DNA from: Pogonophryne albipinna
Lineage: Eukaryota; Chordata; Actinopteri; Perciformes; Artedidraconidae
Direction of reading: 5' to 3'
DNA: 64,000 bases
Assembly (NCBI GenBank): GCA_028583405.1
Contig: CM053260.1
Location: forward strand, 11,740,660 to 11,804,659
Position numbers and translations under genes: made by a program
Shown here: one piece after another, positions 1 to 11,613 of the stretch
How the letters are laid out: each line of letters opens with the position of its first letter
Numbering within the stretch: the stretch's first letter is position 1
The notes under the pieces: model-generated
Told to the model about the DNA's origin: nothing
Database searches by the model: none
Seen by the model: the letters and a program-made list of their open reading frames with translations, nothing else

Positions 1-156
1 GCTCCTCTTTCCAGTCCAGTCTTTTAGCAAACTGGCTGCTGACTGTAGCTTGTGTTACTGTACAGAGTGAGAGTGATTTTCTTATTATAACAGAAGTTGT
101 ATGGGATACACACACTCTCTCTTCCTCACGCTTATTTTTGTAATCTTGTCTTTCAG

Positions 157-308
157 CTGCTGCTCGGCAGTTTGACCGCAAGCTGACCCACAATGGCTTC
201 AGTGAAACTGTGAAGAAGTGGCTTCGTTATGCTCCAGAGCGCGAGGGAGGCATCCCAAGGAACACAAGTGAAACAAACACAAGTGAAACAAACGCAAGTC
301 CAACTTAG
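157..308 (+). CDS. DUF4806-like protein, terminal exon (copy 1)
   Basis: This terminal exon starts after the acceptor tttcag at 151-156 and ends with TAG at 306-308. The reading frame gives FDRKLTHNGF followed by VKKWLRYAPEREGG, which resembles the C-terminal end of DUF4806 domains, where a basic, Trp-containing helix precedes APERxGG. The tail is Thr/Ser/Asn rich with NTSET repeats. It is identical to the exon at 6025-6176. Its upstream exons must lie left of the window. An AATAAA signal follows at 651-656. The molecular function of DUF4806 proteins is unknown. Confidence 0.7.
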
Positions 309-650
309 GGTACCCCACCACACTCTAATGTGTTTTCCTTGTGCATACAGTACAAAGGTTACCGCCTCATAGACAATACTGTTCTTTCATGGACAATAGA
401 CTGTTGTTCTTACAGTCAAAAATAAGTCAAATGTTTACAGCTTCGCCTTCATGGAAGACTTGAAGCTTCAGGCTGTTCTTGTTTGGAGTTGCACCAATGG
501 TTCTTACACACCCTCTTTTTTTATGGGGGTATCTTGTGTCACTGTATATTTGCACATACGATGTGTCCTCTGCATTTATTCCACAGCGTTTTGGGGAGCA
601 ATAACGGGTTAAGAGTCTTGCTCAGGGACGCATTGCTGCCTGTTTTCTAA

Positions 651-656
651 AATAAA
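651..656 (+). promoter_or_regulatory. Polyadenylation signal of DUF4806-like copy 1
   Basis: AATAAA lies about 345 bases after the stop codon at 306-308, in the expected position for a 3' UTR end. The same signal is at 6518-6523 in copy 2. Confidence 0.45.
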
Positions 657-935
657 TTTGAATATTAAAATCATGTTTTCTGTCATTTTTAGTTTGATTT
701 CATACATTTTGGGAAATATGGTAATTCAAGGTAATTTTGAACAAGCTAATAACAACCGTCTGCCAACAATACATGGTGTAGTGTGTGTTTACAAGTTTGG
801 ACCACTTCATTCAGTACAGTATTGATGTTGCACTTGTTAATGGTCTGTTAAGATGTAGACCTATACGCAGAAAAGTCATTGGTGAAAAACATTCACTTTT
901 TTAATGTGTTACAGTATGCTTAGAAAAGTTGAATA

Positions 936-1389
936 TTTTAATGTAAGTTTTACATTTAGATTCCCATTTAGATGATGGTTGAATCAATATTGATTCCTAA
1001 CACTGATTCAATATAAAATCAACTAAAATGTATATGTAGATTCCCATTTAGATGATGGTTGAATCAATATTGATTCCTAACACTGATTCAATATAAAATC
1101 AACTACAATTTACATGTAGATTCCCATTTGGATGATGGTTGAATCAATGTCGATTCCTAACATTGATTCAATGTAAAATCAACCAAAATGTGCATGTAGA
1201 TTCCTATTTAGATGATGGTTGAATCAACATTGATAGTGTCAGTTATGGTTGAAAGTCCAACGTTTATTCAACATTAAAACAATTTGCGCTTTCTGTTTAA
1301 TTTCAATGTCCGGGTTTCAACATGGATTCAATATTTCTGCCTAACCATATTTCAACATTGATTCACTCATATTTTGCTATCTGGGATAT
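936..1389. repeat. Interspersed repeat with ~80-bp internal tandem units (copy 1)
   Basis: Three to four units of about 80 bp each start near gattcccatttagatgatgg and contain TTGAATCAATATTGATTC-type inverted motifs. The block ends at 1372-1385 with ttttgctatctggg. The reverse complement of that end (cccagatagcaaaa) opens a related repeat at 62881. This suggests a non-autonomous element with a shared terminus; the left end is not resolved. The same block is at about 6804-7257 in the second duplicate. Confidence 0.6.
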
Positions 1390-1446
1390 AACACGGTCAC
1401 TCATCACATCCTAAACTGGCCTAAGAAGGCTTGGTAAAGGTATGGC

Positions 1447-2545
1447 ATCCATCCATCCATCCATCCATCCATCCATCCATCTTCTTCCGCTTATCCGTGG
1501 TCGGGTCGCGGGGGTAGCAGTTCCAGCAGAGAGCCCCAAACTTCCTTTTCCCTGGCGACATCAACCAGCTCTGACTGGGGGATCCCAAGGCGCTCCCAGG
1601 CCAGCGAAGAGATATAATCCCTCCACCTGGTCCTAGGTCTACCCCTTGGTCTCTTCCCAGCTGGACGTGCCTGGAACACCTCCCTAGGGAGGCGCCCAGG
1701 TGGCATCCTAACTAGGTGCCCGAACCACCTCAACTGGCTTCTTTCGACGCGAAGGAGGAGCGGCTCAAACTCCGAGTCCCTCCCTGATGACCGAACTTCT
1801 CACCTTATCCCTAAGGGAGACACCAGCCACCCTGCGGAGAAAACCCATCTCGGCCGCTTGTATCCGCGATCTCGTTCTTTCGGTCATGACCCATCCTTCA
1901 TGACCATAGGTGAGGGTAGGAACGAAAATGGCCCGGTAGACAGAGAGCTTTGCCTTCTGGCTCAGCTCCCTTTTCGTCACAACGGTGCGGTAAAGCGACT
2001 GCAGTACCGCTCCCGCTGCTCCGATTCTCCGGCCCATCTCACGCTCCATTGTTCCCTCACTCGAGAACAAGACCCCGAGATACTTGAACTCCTTCACTTG
2101 GGGTAAGGACTCATTCCCTACTTGGAGTGGACAGTCCATCGGTTTCCTGCTGAGAACCATGGCCTCAGATTTGGAGGTGCTGATCCTCATCCCAGCCGCT
2201 TCACACTCGGTTGCGAACCGATCCAGTGAGTGCTGAAGGTCGCAGACCGATGAAGCCATCAGAACCACATCATCTGCAAAAAGCAGTGGTGCAATCCTTA
2301 GTCCACCGAACTGCAGACCCCCTCCCCCATGACTACGCCTCGAAATCCGATCCATGTATATTACAAACAGGATTGGTGACAAAGCGCAGCCCTGGCGGAG
2401 GCCAACCCTCACCGGAAATGGGTCCGACTTACTGCCGAGGACCCGGACACAGCTCTCGCTTTGGGAGTACAGAGATTGGATGGCCCTGAGTAGAGACCCC
2501 CTCACCCCATACTCCCGCAGCACCTCCCACAGTAACTCGGAACAT
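1447..2545 (-). mobile_element. Rex3-like (RTE clade) non-LTR retrotransposon fragment, copy-1-specific
   Basis: Minus-strand translation of 2568-1765 and then 1733-1491 gives the 3' half of a reverse transcriptase: GLRQGCALSPILF, LLFADDVVLMAS, then the C-terminal block ending LLPPRPDHG. A 3' tail of ATCC/GATG tetramers follows at 1447-1480, as described for Rex3 in teleosts. A frameshift near 1750 separates the two frames, so it is dead and 5' truncated. It is absent from the second duplicate. There the junction reads ggtatggcatggctccg, with only a CAT overlap, so this is either a late insertion in copy 1 or a microhomology deletion in copy 2. Confidence 0.8.
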
Positions 2546-2830
2546 GGCTCCGTAATTCTGAGAAGCATTTTTTAAGAAACTTCACTTCACACTCTGTGTT
2601 TCCTTTGTGTAAACTACTCCAAAATGTGCAGCCTAAAATAGGCATTAGAGATGTTCTGGCCAACGTCTCAAAACGTCTTGTATATCTCCAGAGACCGTTG
2701 TGCTATTGAAATCACTGGCGCTACTGAAGCTGCTGCCTGGGCAACTTAGTGTTAGACGTTTTCTTTATTTCGGTGGGAATCAACAGTACCCACACTGGAA
2801 AAACACACTAAATACATTTTATTTAACTTA

Positions 2831-2965
<135 letters not shown>

Positions 2966-3274
2966 CTACAATAAATTACATATGAAAGGCAGTTACTCTT
3001 TCTGAGAATCCACTGTATGCTGAACACTTTGTTTTGCTAATCTTTTACACTGCTGACGACTTATGTGACATCAGAAAAGCAATCATCTGCCAAAACAGTT
3101 ACATTGGAACTTGTGATGCCATTTCAAAAAGTGTATAATTAGCGAATCCGTTCAAACTCCCGAACTCGGATTACCCTTCTCTTTTGCATGTGTATTCAAA
3201 TAAATTCATATATACCTATGTTTTTCTCATTAAGTTGAATGCAATAATATGATGAAACAAAAAATAAGTTTTTT

Positions 3275-3906
3275 CTCCTGGTTCTCAGCAGGAAACCGAT
3301 GGACTGTCCAGTCCAAGTAGGGAATGAGTCCTTACCCCAAGTGAAGGAGTTCAAGTATCTCGGGGTCTTGTTCTTGAGTGAGAGAACAATGGAGCGTGAG
3401 ATGGGCCGGAGAATCGGAGCAGCGTGAGCGGTACTGCAGTCGCTTTACCGCACCGTTGTGACGAAAAGGGAGCTGAGCCAGAAGGCAAAGCTCTCTGTCT
3501 ACCGGGCCATTTTCGTTCCTACCCTCACCTATGGTCATGAAGGATGGGTTATGACAGAAAGAACGAGATTGCGGATACAAGCGGCCGAGATGGGTTTTCT
3601 CTGCAGGGTGGCTGGTGTCTCCCTTAGGGATAAGGTGAGAAGTTCAGTCATCCGGGAGGGACTCGGAGTTGAACCGCTCCTCCTTTGCGTCGAAAGGAGC
3701 CAGTTGAGGTGGTTAGGGCACCTAGTAAGGATGCCACCTGGGCGCCTCCCGAGGGAGGTGTTCCAGGCACGTCCAGCTGGGAAGAGACCAAGGGGTAGAC
3801 CTAGGACCAGGTGGAGGGATTATATCTCTTCGCTGGCCTGGGAGCCCCTTGGGATCCCCCAGTCAGAGCTGGTTGATGTGGCCAGGGAAAAGAAAGTTTG
3901 GGGTTC
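3275..3906 (+). mobile_element. Rex3-like LINE fragment (plus orientation, copy 1)
   Basis: The plus-strand frame from about 3288 gives LSRKPMDCP, then KEFKYLGVLF, a TGA stop near 3425, then TKRELSQKAKLSVYRAIF through to KKVWGS. This is the C-terminal part of the same Rex3 subfamily as the minus-strand fragment at 1447-2545. The two form an imperfect inverted repeat of about 620 bp around 2546-3274. At 3907 it is interrupted by an LTR beginning TGTTAC. It is a relic. Confidence 0.8.
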
Positions 3907-4099
3907 TGTTACAGCCGCTGCTTTCCTGGTGCTATTAATTCTGTTGTGCGTGTGTGTATGCAAATGAGCTGTAAGGTTTCCTCGATGCCCCGCCCTCGCA
4001 CCATCCGAAGAGGTGATTAAACTGACGTCATCCAATCCCTGCCTGCTTCCGGCACATCTTCCGGGGGAGGAGTACAAAGGCCGGGGACGAAGATCATTC
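3907..4099 (+). mobile_element. 5' part of an interrupted LTR (copy 1)
   Basis: It begins TGTTACAGCC inside the Rex3 relic and is nearly identical to 8677-8869, where the whole LTR is identifiable. It includes the TATA-like agtacaaagg. It is cut off at 4099 by the CA microsatellite, so the rest of the LTR and the Rex3 3' end are missing from copy 1. Confidence 0.7.
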
Positions 4100-4100
4100 G

Positions 4101-4483
<383 letters not shown>

Positions 4484-4577
4484 GTAGGGGTGCAACAACT
4501 AATCACACACACACACACCTAATAACCTTTCAAAATGTGTGCAGTGATTAAGTCTCATGAATGTTTGCGTTTTACAG

Positions 4578-6176
4578 ATGGAACCACACAGATGCACGGC
4601 GATGACACCAGGCTGCTTTTGAAAGGCAAGTCTATTAGACTTAGTGTAATTCCTCATGAGTCATTTGCAGGTTATTTTCAATTCTCACTTTACAATTATA
4701 TTTTTCTTAAGACATTGCCATCCAGAAGATGACTTCAATGCTCGCTGAAGTACTTGTGGTGGTAAAGGGCCTGTCCAGAGATGTGCAGTTCATCAAGAAT
4801 GAGTTGGCAGAGGGCAACATGACCCCGGCTGGTAGTCAGGGACCAGGGTCAGCCACAACCCATATGTTCCCCATCCAGCTGCCAATCGCCAATGAAGATG
4901 ACTTCAATGAGGTTGAATCATTGCTGAAGAATGAATCAGTCCGTCAAAAGATGGTAATTTGACAGACTGAACTGCATTCATTTATGAAATGTGGATAATA
5001 TCAGTGCGGTCAAAATGTGCTTAGTTATTGCCCTTTAGCTACTCAACCACAAATAATTCTAGTCTTAGCTACTCAACCACATATAATTGTAGTAACATTT
5101 ATATCTAACATTTATATTGACATGACCAAAATTGGGAGACCAGGGTTAAAGTGGTTAAACATAACGACTGGCATGAACTTGACTGAATACCATGGGCTGG
5201 AATATCAGTGTATCAAGTGTATAAAAAACAAAGTTGGTCTCTGTGTATGAAATAAGAGTGCTGTTGTGCTGTTTCTAACGTATGTCCCACAGAACGTAGC
5301 TCAATACAACAGTTAAAGCAGTGGCCTATTTGTTTCTCTCGTCTGATTTAGATTGCTCGTCTGGCTCCGGTAGGAGGCACCAATTCAGAGAACCTGATCA
5401 GATGGATGCTGGCAACTGCTCTGACTAACGCCTTAGCCTTAGGCTGGAAAGAAAGACAAGCGTTGCAGCAGCAAGAAGCCATTCAAGGAACCGGCAATAC
5501 AAGACTGCATGTTTGGTGAGTTTCCTCCCCTGCAAACTACTTATTAGCTTAAGTTTAGGGAGTGAGGTGTGACTGATGGTGATTCAGAACATAATTATGC
5601 TCTTTGTGAGCCATATAGTACCGACTACCGAGTTTGAATCCAACTCCTATAATGTATTTTATGTCTCTTCTCTGCCCTTGTTTCATGTCTCTCTGTAATC
5701 CCCTGTTGAAGAATAAAGCATGAACTTAATCTAACAAAAAAGGTTAGGTTGGAATCAGGTGATGGTGAAGCTATAAGAAATAAACCAAAAAAAGACAACC
5801 TAATTGGTGAGCTTTAGAGGTGCTCGGATGCAAATTTTATTACCTGGATAGAGCCAGGCTAGCCGTTTGCTCCTCTTTCCAGTCCAGTCTTTTAGCAAAC
5901 TGGCTGCTGACTGTAGCTTGTGTTACTGTACAGAGTGAGAGTGATTTTCTTATTATAACAGAAGTTGTATGGGATACACACACTCTCTCTTCCTCACGCT
6001 TATTTTTGTAATCTTGTCTTTCAGCTGCTGCTCGGCAGTTTGACCGCAAGCTGACCCACAATGGCTTCAGTGAAACTGTGAAGAAGTGGCTTCGTTATGC
6101 TCCAGAGCGCGAGGGAGGCATCCCAAGGAACACAAGTGAAACAAACACAAGTGAAACAAACGCAAGTCCAACTTAG
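4578..6176 (+). pseudogene. DUF4806-like gene, four exons, frameshifted
   Basis: Four exons join in phase: 4578-4625 (GC-AG type donor aaag|gcaagt), 4712-4953, 5352-5515 and 6025-6176 (stop TAG 6174-6176). The second gives a coiled-coil-like stretch (SMLAEVLVVVKGLSRDVQ) and FPIQLPIANEDDFNEVESLL, and the third gives IARLAPVGGTN and TALTNALALGW. This is the usual DUF4806 order. After GW the frame must shift by one base in the A-run at 5448-5450 to continue as KKPFKEPAIQDCMF and to join exon 4 (AAARQFDRK) in phase. That means one extra A (or a sequencing error), so the locus is a pseudogene or needs correction. In-frame ATGs exist at 4535 and 4729, and earlier exons may exist. It lies antisense inside a SLC6 intron. 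The protein's role is unknown. Confidence 0.65.
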
Positions 6177-6517
6177 GGTACCCCACCACACTCTAATGTG
6201 TTTTCCTTGTGCATACAGTACAAAGGTTACCGCCTCATAGACAATACTGTTCTTTCATGGACAATAGACTGTTGTTCTTACAGTCAAAAATAAGTCAAAT
6301 GTTTACAGCTTCGCCTTCATGGAAGACTTGAAGCTTCAGGCTGTTCTTGTTTGGAGTTGCACCAATGGTTCTTACACACCCTCTTTTTTTATGGGGGTAT
6401 CTTGTGTCACTGTATATTTGCACATACGATGTGTCCTCTGCATTTATTCCACAGCGTTTGGGGAGCAATAACGGGTTAAGAGTCTTGCTCAGGGACGCAT
6501 TGCTGCCTGTTTTCTAA

Positions 6518-6523
6518 AATAAA
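6518..6523 (+). promoter_or_regulatory. Polyadenylation signal of DUF4806-like gene copy 2
   Basis: AATAAA about 340 bases after the stop at 6176, duplicated from 651-656. Confidence 0.45.
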
Positions 6524-6803
6524 TTTGAATATTAAAATCATGTTTTCTGTCATTTTTAGTTTGATTTCATACATTTTGGGAAATATGGTAATTCAAGGTA
6601 ATTTTGAACAAGCTAATAACAACCGTCTGCCAACAATACATGGTGTAGTGTGTGTTTACAAGTTTGGACCACTTCATTCAGTACAGTATTGATGTTGCAC
6701 TTGTTAATGGTCTGTTAAGATGTAGACCTATACGCAGAAAAGTCATTGGTGAAAAACATTCACTTTTTTAATGTGTTACAGTATGCTTAGAAAAGTTGAA
6801 TAT

Positions 6804-7257
6804 TTTAATGTAAGTTTTACATTTAGATTCCCATTTAGATGATGGTTGAATCAATATTGATTCCTAACACTGATTCAATATAAAATCAACTAAAATGTAT
6901 ATGTAGATTCCCATTTAGATGATGGTTGAATCAATATTGATTCCTAACACTGATTCAATATAAAATCAACTACAATTTACATGTAGATTCCCATTTGGAT
7001 GATGGTTGAATCAATGTCGATTCCTAACATTGATTCAATGTAAAATCAACCAAAAATGTGCATGTAGATTCCTATTTAGATGATGGTTGAATCAACATTG
7101 ATAGTGTCAGTTATGGTTGAAAGTCCAACGTTTATTCAACATTAAAACAATTTGCGCTTTCTGTTTAATTTCAATGTCCGGGTTTCAACATGGATTCAAT
7201 ATTTCTGCCTAACCATATTTCAACATTGATTCACTCATATTTTGCTATCTGGGATAT
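6804..7257. repeat. Interspersed repeat with ~80-bp internal tandem units (copy 2)
   Basis: The second-duplicate copy of the 936-1389 block, with one extra A near 7055. It ends with ttttgctatctggg at 7240-7253. Confidence 0.6.
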
Positions 7258-7601
7258 AACACGGTCACTCATCACATCCTAAACTGGCCTAAGAAGGCTT
7301 GGTAAAGGTATGGCATGGCTCCGTAATTCTGAGAAGCATTTTTTAAGAAACTTCACTTCACACTCTGTGTTTCCTTTGTGTAAACTACTCCAAAATGTGC
7401 AGCCTAAAATAGGCATTAGAGATGTTCTGGCCAACGTCTCAAAACGTCTTGTATATCTCCAGAGACCGTTGTGCTATTGAAATCACTGGCGCTACTGAAG
7501 CTGCTGCCTGGGCAACTTAGTGTTAGACGTTTTCTTTATTTCGGTGGGAATCAACAGTACCCACACTGGAAAAACACACTAAATACATTTTATTTAACTT
7601 A

Positions 7602-7736
<135 letters not shown>

Positions 7737-8040
7737 CTACAATAAATTACATATGAAAGGCAGTTACTCTTTCTGAGAATCCACTGTATGCTGAACACTT
7801 TGTTTTGCTAATCTTTTACACTGCTGACGACTTATGTGACATCAGAAAAGCAATCATCTGCCAAAACAGTTACATTGGAACTTGTGATGCCATTTCAAAA
7901 AGTGTATAATTAGCGAATCCGTTCAAACTCCCGAACTCGGATTACCCTTCTCTTTTGCATGTGTATTCAAATAAATTCATATATACCTATGTTTTTCTCA
8001 TTAAGTTGAATGCAATAATATGATGAAACAAAAAATAAGT

Positions 8041-8676
8041 TTTTCTCCTGGTTCTCAGCAGGAAACCGATGGACTGTCCAGTCCAAGTAGGGAATGAGTC
8101 CTTACCCCAAGTGAAGGAGTTCAAGTATCTCGGGGTCTTGTTCTTGAGTGAGAGAACAATGGAGCGTGAGATGGGCCGGAGAATCGGAGCAGCGTGAGCG
8201 GTACTGCAGTCGCTTTACCGCACCGTTGTGACGAAAAGGGAGCTGAGCCAGAAGGCAAAGCTCTCTGTCTACCGGGCCATTTTCGTTCCTACCCTCACCT
8301 ATGGTCATGAAGGATGGGTTATGACAGAAAGAACGAGATTGCGGATACAAGCGGCCGAGATGGGTTTTCTCTGCAGGGTGGCTGGTGTCTCCCTTAGGGA
8401 TAAGGTGAGAAGTTCAGTCATCCGGGAGGGACTCGGAGTTGAACCGCTCCTCCTTCGCGTCGAAAGGAGCCAGTTGAGGTGGTTAGGGCACCTAGTAAGG
8501 ATGCCACCTGGGCGCCTCCCGAGGGAGGTGTTCCAGGCACGTCCAGCTGGGAAGAGACCAAGGGGTAGACCTAGGACCAGGTGGAGGGATTATATCTCTT
8601 CGCTGGCCTGGGAGCCCCTTGGGATCCCCCAGTCAGAGCTGGTTGATGTGGCCAGGGAAAAGAAAGTTTGGGGTTC
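8041..8676 (+). mobile_element. Rex3-like LINE fragment, 5' piece (copy 2)
   Basis: The same relic as 3275-3906. It is split by an LTR: the coding sequence stops at VWGS near 8672 and resumes at 11379 as ggctctctgctggaactgct, encoding the family's LLELLPPRP end. The flanking ggttc (8672-8676) and ggctc (11379-11383) are the 5-bp target-site duplication of the LTR with one mismatch. Confidence 0.82.
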
Positions 8677-9220
8677 TGTTACAGCCGCTGCTTTCCTGGT
8701 GCTATTAATTCTGTTGTGCGTGTGTGTATGCAAATGAGCTGTAAGGTTTCCTCGATGCCCCGCCCTCGCACCATCCGAAGAGGTGATTAAACTGACGTCA
8801 TCCAATCCCTGCCTGCTTCCGGCACATCTTCCGGGGGAGGAGTACAAAGGCCGGGGACGAAGATCATTCTGGAGGCTCTGGCCCTGTCTCAGGTCGACTA
8901 TTTTCATTTCCTCGGTCCTCTGTCTCACCGGAAGTTGATTTGTCTGCGCCATCTTGAGTACCGTCCCATGGCTCTTATTTCTGCCGGAGGACCTAGGATC
9001 GAGGAGCGAGGAGCGATAATGGAGGAGCGATAATCGAGGAACCACCAGTCCATCCTCCGATGAAATCCTCAGATACTCGCCCCGCCCCTTTACTGTGTAT
9101 CGCTCACTGATTGGACGATGCAGTGCATGCACTGATCTCATGCTTCTTGACATGAGAGCAGTACCCCAGCGGAGTGAAGAAAATAAATGAACCTCACGAG
9201 AGTCACTCCTCAGTTTATAC

Positions 9221-10225
9221 TAGGGTTGCCAACCGTCCCGTATTAGCCGGGACGCCCCGTATTTGAGCCAAAAGGGGCGTGTCCCGTACGGGACTTTGTT
9301 TGTCCCGGACTCCCGTGTAAAGGGAAAAATCAAAAATATTTTTCTGTTTGTGCGCAATGCAGTGTGTCTAGCTGCGTGCCTGTGTGTTTGTGTGCTGTAT
9401 GAGAAGGGCGCTAGGACCGCTCAGTTGACAGGGCAGGCACAATGCTCGCACGTGTGTGTGAGATTTTCTCCGGTGGGCCGCGGGCGGCGGGCGCAGCATC
9501 ATTGTTTGTGTGGCATGTCAGCCTGTTCAGTCGTGTGGGAAAATGAGCGCTGCCAGTGGAGGAGGTGATAATGAAAGAGGAGAAGAGAGAGAGGATGTGG
9601 TTCTGGGCCCTGGCCCTTCTAAAAAGAAAAGACTTGTGTCTTACAACAAACAGTGGGAAGAAAAACACAGTTGGGTAAAGCCTGTGAGTGGAGATCTGTC
9701 TCGGGTCTTCTGCACCTTGTGTCGGAGGGAGTTTTCAATAGGTCACGGTGGAGAAAACGACCTGAAACAGCATGCTGGCACAGCAATGCACAAGCGAGCA
9801 ACACAAAATAAAAGGTGCATCAAATATAACTAAATTCTTCGGCAGTTCAACTGCAGAACAAGACAAAGTTGCTGCATGTGAGGTAACATCAGTGTATCAC
9901 ACAGTTAAGCATGGTTTGAGTTACAACAGCATGGACTGCAGTAATAAGCTGGCAAGTGCCATGTTTAGTGATTCGAACACTGCAAAGAAAATGCAATGTG
10001 GAAGAACAAAGGCTGAGATGATAACTGCCAATTTGGCCCCAAAACTGTTCGGGATATTCTAAAAGAGCTGTGTCCTCCTCCCACCGAGGTCACAGCAGGT
10101 GAGGAGGTGGAGTAACTAAAAAAGTAACTAAATCCGCCAGAACCCCGAAAATCTTTTTACACGCACGCGCGCGGGGGACACATGCATGTGTCCCGTTTCT
10201 CCATTTCTGGAAGTTGGCAACCCTA
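9221..10225 (+). mobile_element. hAT transposon, internally deleted
   Basis: Terminal inverted repeats TAGGGTTGCCAAC and GTTGGCAACCCTA are flanked by the 8-bp duplication GTTTATAC (9213-9220 and 10226-10233), which is diagnostic of hAT. The element is 1005 bp and keeps only the start of a transposase gene. Confidence 0.9.
9510..10062 (+). pseudogene. hAT transposase remnant with BED-type zinc finger
   Basis: The frame from 9510 contains a BED-like finger: a Trp-rich start (KQWEEKHSW), CTLC, then DLKQHAGTAMHKR, giving two Cys and two His ligands. A one-base shift near 9805 moves the homologous reading into the frame that gives ASNITKFF and KTAEVT-like text ending near CGRTKAEMITANL. That is the region after the finger in many fish hAT transposases. 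The catalytic core and dimerisation domains are missing, so it cannot be active. Confidence 0.7.
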
Positions 10226-11378
10226 GTTTATACCGTGTTTTGATTCAATTCATGTATCATTTAGTTACAAATATGTGATATATCTGAACAACAAAGTGGT
10301 CAAAAATCATTTTATTCATTTATTGGAAACATTTTCATGATCGCTTTTTTCGTTTTATATTTTCATTTATTGTCATTTCCATTCAGTCAGTCATTAAGTG
10401 CTATTAAAATGTTAATGTGCTACATATCCACACAAACAAAGTGCAATCCAATGAATGTTAATCTAACTGGGTTTTGATAGATAATATACCTCTTTTTCTT
10501 CTCTCAATTATTTTATTTCTATTGTGCACGCTAATCAATATTAATCAAATTATTGTTCGTTTATACATTTTAAGAATGGCGTTTATCTTTTTTGAGAATG
10601 AGTTCTTATTTGATTTTATTTATTGGGGTCTACAACAGATGATACAAATGTTTGTGTCAGTAAATGTGTGGCGGGGGTGTTTGTGAAAATAACGGGGACA
10701 GAGCTGCTGTCAGACGAACAGCTGTGCGGCGTCATCACAAACGGACGTTGCTTCACGTGACACTCCGGAGGAAAGGACGTCCCATTGCTCTTAAAACTAA
10801 TTTCCCTGCTTCTCGTGGTTTCCTTGCGTCTCTCCATGCTTCCCTGGAGGGAGGGACTAGACGCAGGGAAACGACGCAAGTGAGGGAAGCAAGGATTTAA
10901 TTTAACCGACCTGAGACGGGGCCTCTGTGTTGTTAGACAGATGCCTCTAGCCTCTTGCTATGCTTACTCATTGTACTCGTTAATACTGCTTAGCAGGGTG
11001 TTCAGTAGTGTTCTGTGTTCTGTGTTTAGTGTTGTGTGGGTAAAGAAGACCCAGGTTAGCTCAGCGGTTAGCGCCTGTCGGTTTAGCAGCAGCTGTGTTT
11101 TTGTGCAGCCTTTTCATTTTACTCGTACCATGTTTAACGTGATGTTTTGTTTTCCCGTTTGGGTAATACTTATTACGCTGGATAAGCTGTAAAACTCTCT
11201 TTTGGAGTTCTCTTTTTGTTGATTGTTAGACAATCTGTTTGGCATTTTTGTTTGTTTCAGGCTGCCTGTCTGTCATTTGTTTCATCCTTTTGTAATAAAG
11301 CCACTTGTAATTATTACCAATCCCATTCTGGTTTTGTTGCTTCCCTTTGGTTTCCCTAGCCCAGTAGGGAACGTAACA

Positions 11379-11444
11379 GGCTCTCTGCTGGAACTGCTAC
11401 CCCCGCGACCCGACCACGGATAAGCGGGAGAAGATGGATGGATG
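11379..11444 (+). mobile_element. 3' end of the interrupted Rex3 relic
   Basis: ggctctctgctggaactgct continues the reverse transcriptase C-terminus (LLELLPPRPDHG), then gataagcgggagaagatgg and a short GATG tail. It completes the fragment broken at 8676. Confidence 0.82.
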
Positions 11445-11613
11445 GAAAAAAGAAGCTTCACACTTTGCTTTAGTTTTCTGATTTTATCTCCGGAATATCT
11501 TAATTTTCATGAATGCTTGTTCAGATAATGTGTGTTTGTAAGGATAGGATCACCTGTAGATTAAGAAGAGCCACATATCCTCCAAACAAAGAAGTGGTGA
11601 AGCGTGTTCATAC

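Larger units (their letters stand above)
8880..10923. mobile_element. GGCCC-ended DNA transposon with 3-bp TSD, PIF/Harbinger-like
   Basis: The left end GGCCCTGTCTCAGGTCG and the right end CGACCTGAGACGGGGCC are inverted repeats with one mismatch. TCT is duplicated at 8877-8879 and 10924-10926. About 230 bp of its right part (10690-10923) recurs inverted at 62503-62735. Part of its left region (ttgatttgtctgcgccatctt) recurs at about 62390 and 62797. It has no transposase, so it is non-autonomous. A hAT element sits inside it. The 3-bp TSD suggests PIF/Harbinger, but the superfamily is an inference. Confidence 0.7.
8677..11378 (+). mobile_element. Solo LTR interrupted by nested DNA transposons
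   Basis: The ends are TGTTACAG and ACGTAACA (TG...CA type), flanked by ggttc/ggctc. Without the insertion at 8880-10923 and its duplicated TCT, the LTR is about 655 bp. It has a TATA-like gtacaaagg near 8842, a presumed start site about 25-30 bp later, and an AATAAA polyadenylation signal near 11296. No internal retroviral region or second LTR is present, so it is a solo LTR left by LTR-LTR recombination. The family was not identified; a 5-bp duplication fits Ty3/gypsy. Confidence 0.75.

Noticed and set aside
1858..2106. Frames antisense to the Rex3 fragments (also 3332-3580 and 8102-8350)
   Set aside because: They are shadows of the reverse transcriptase frame on the other strand.
11056..11071. 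tRNA-like A box (tagctcagcggttag)
   Set aside because: No B box (GGTTCGANTCC) or acceptor stem follows; it lies inside a LTR.
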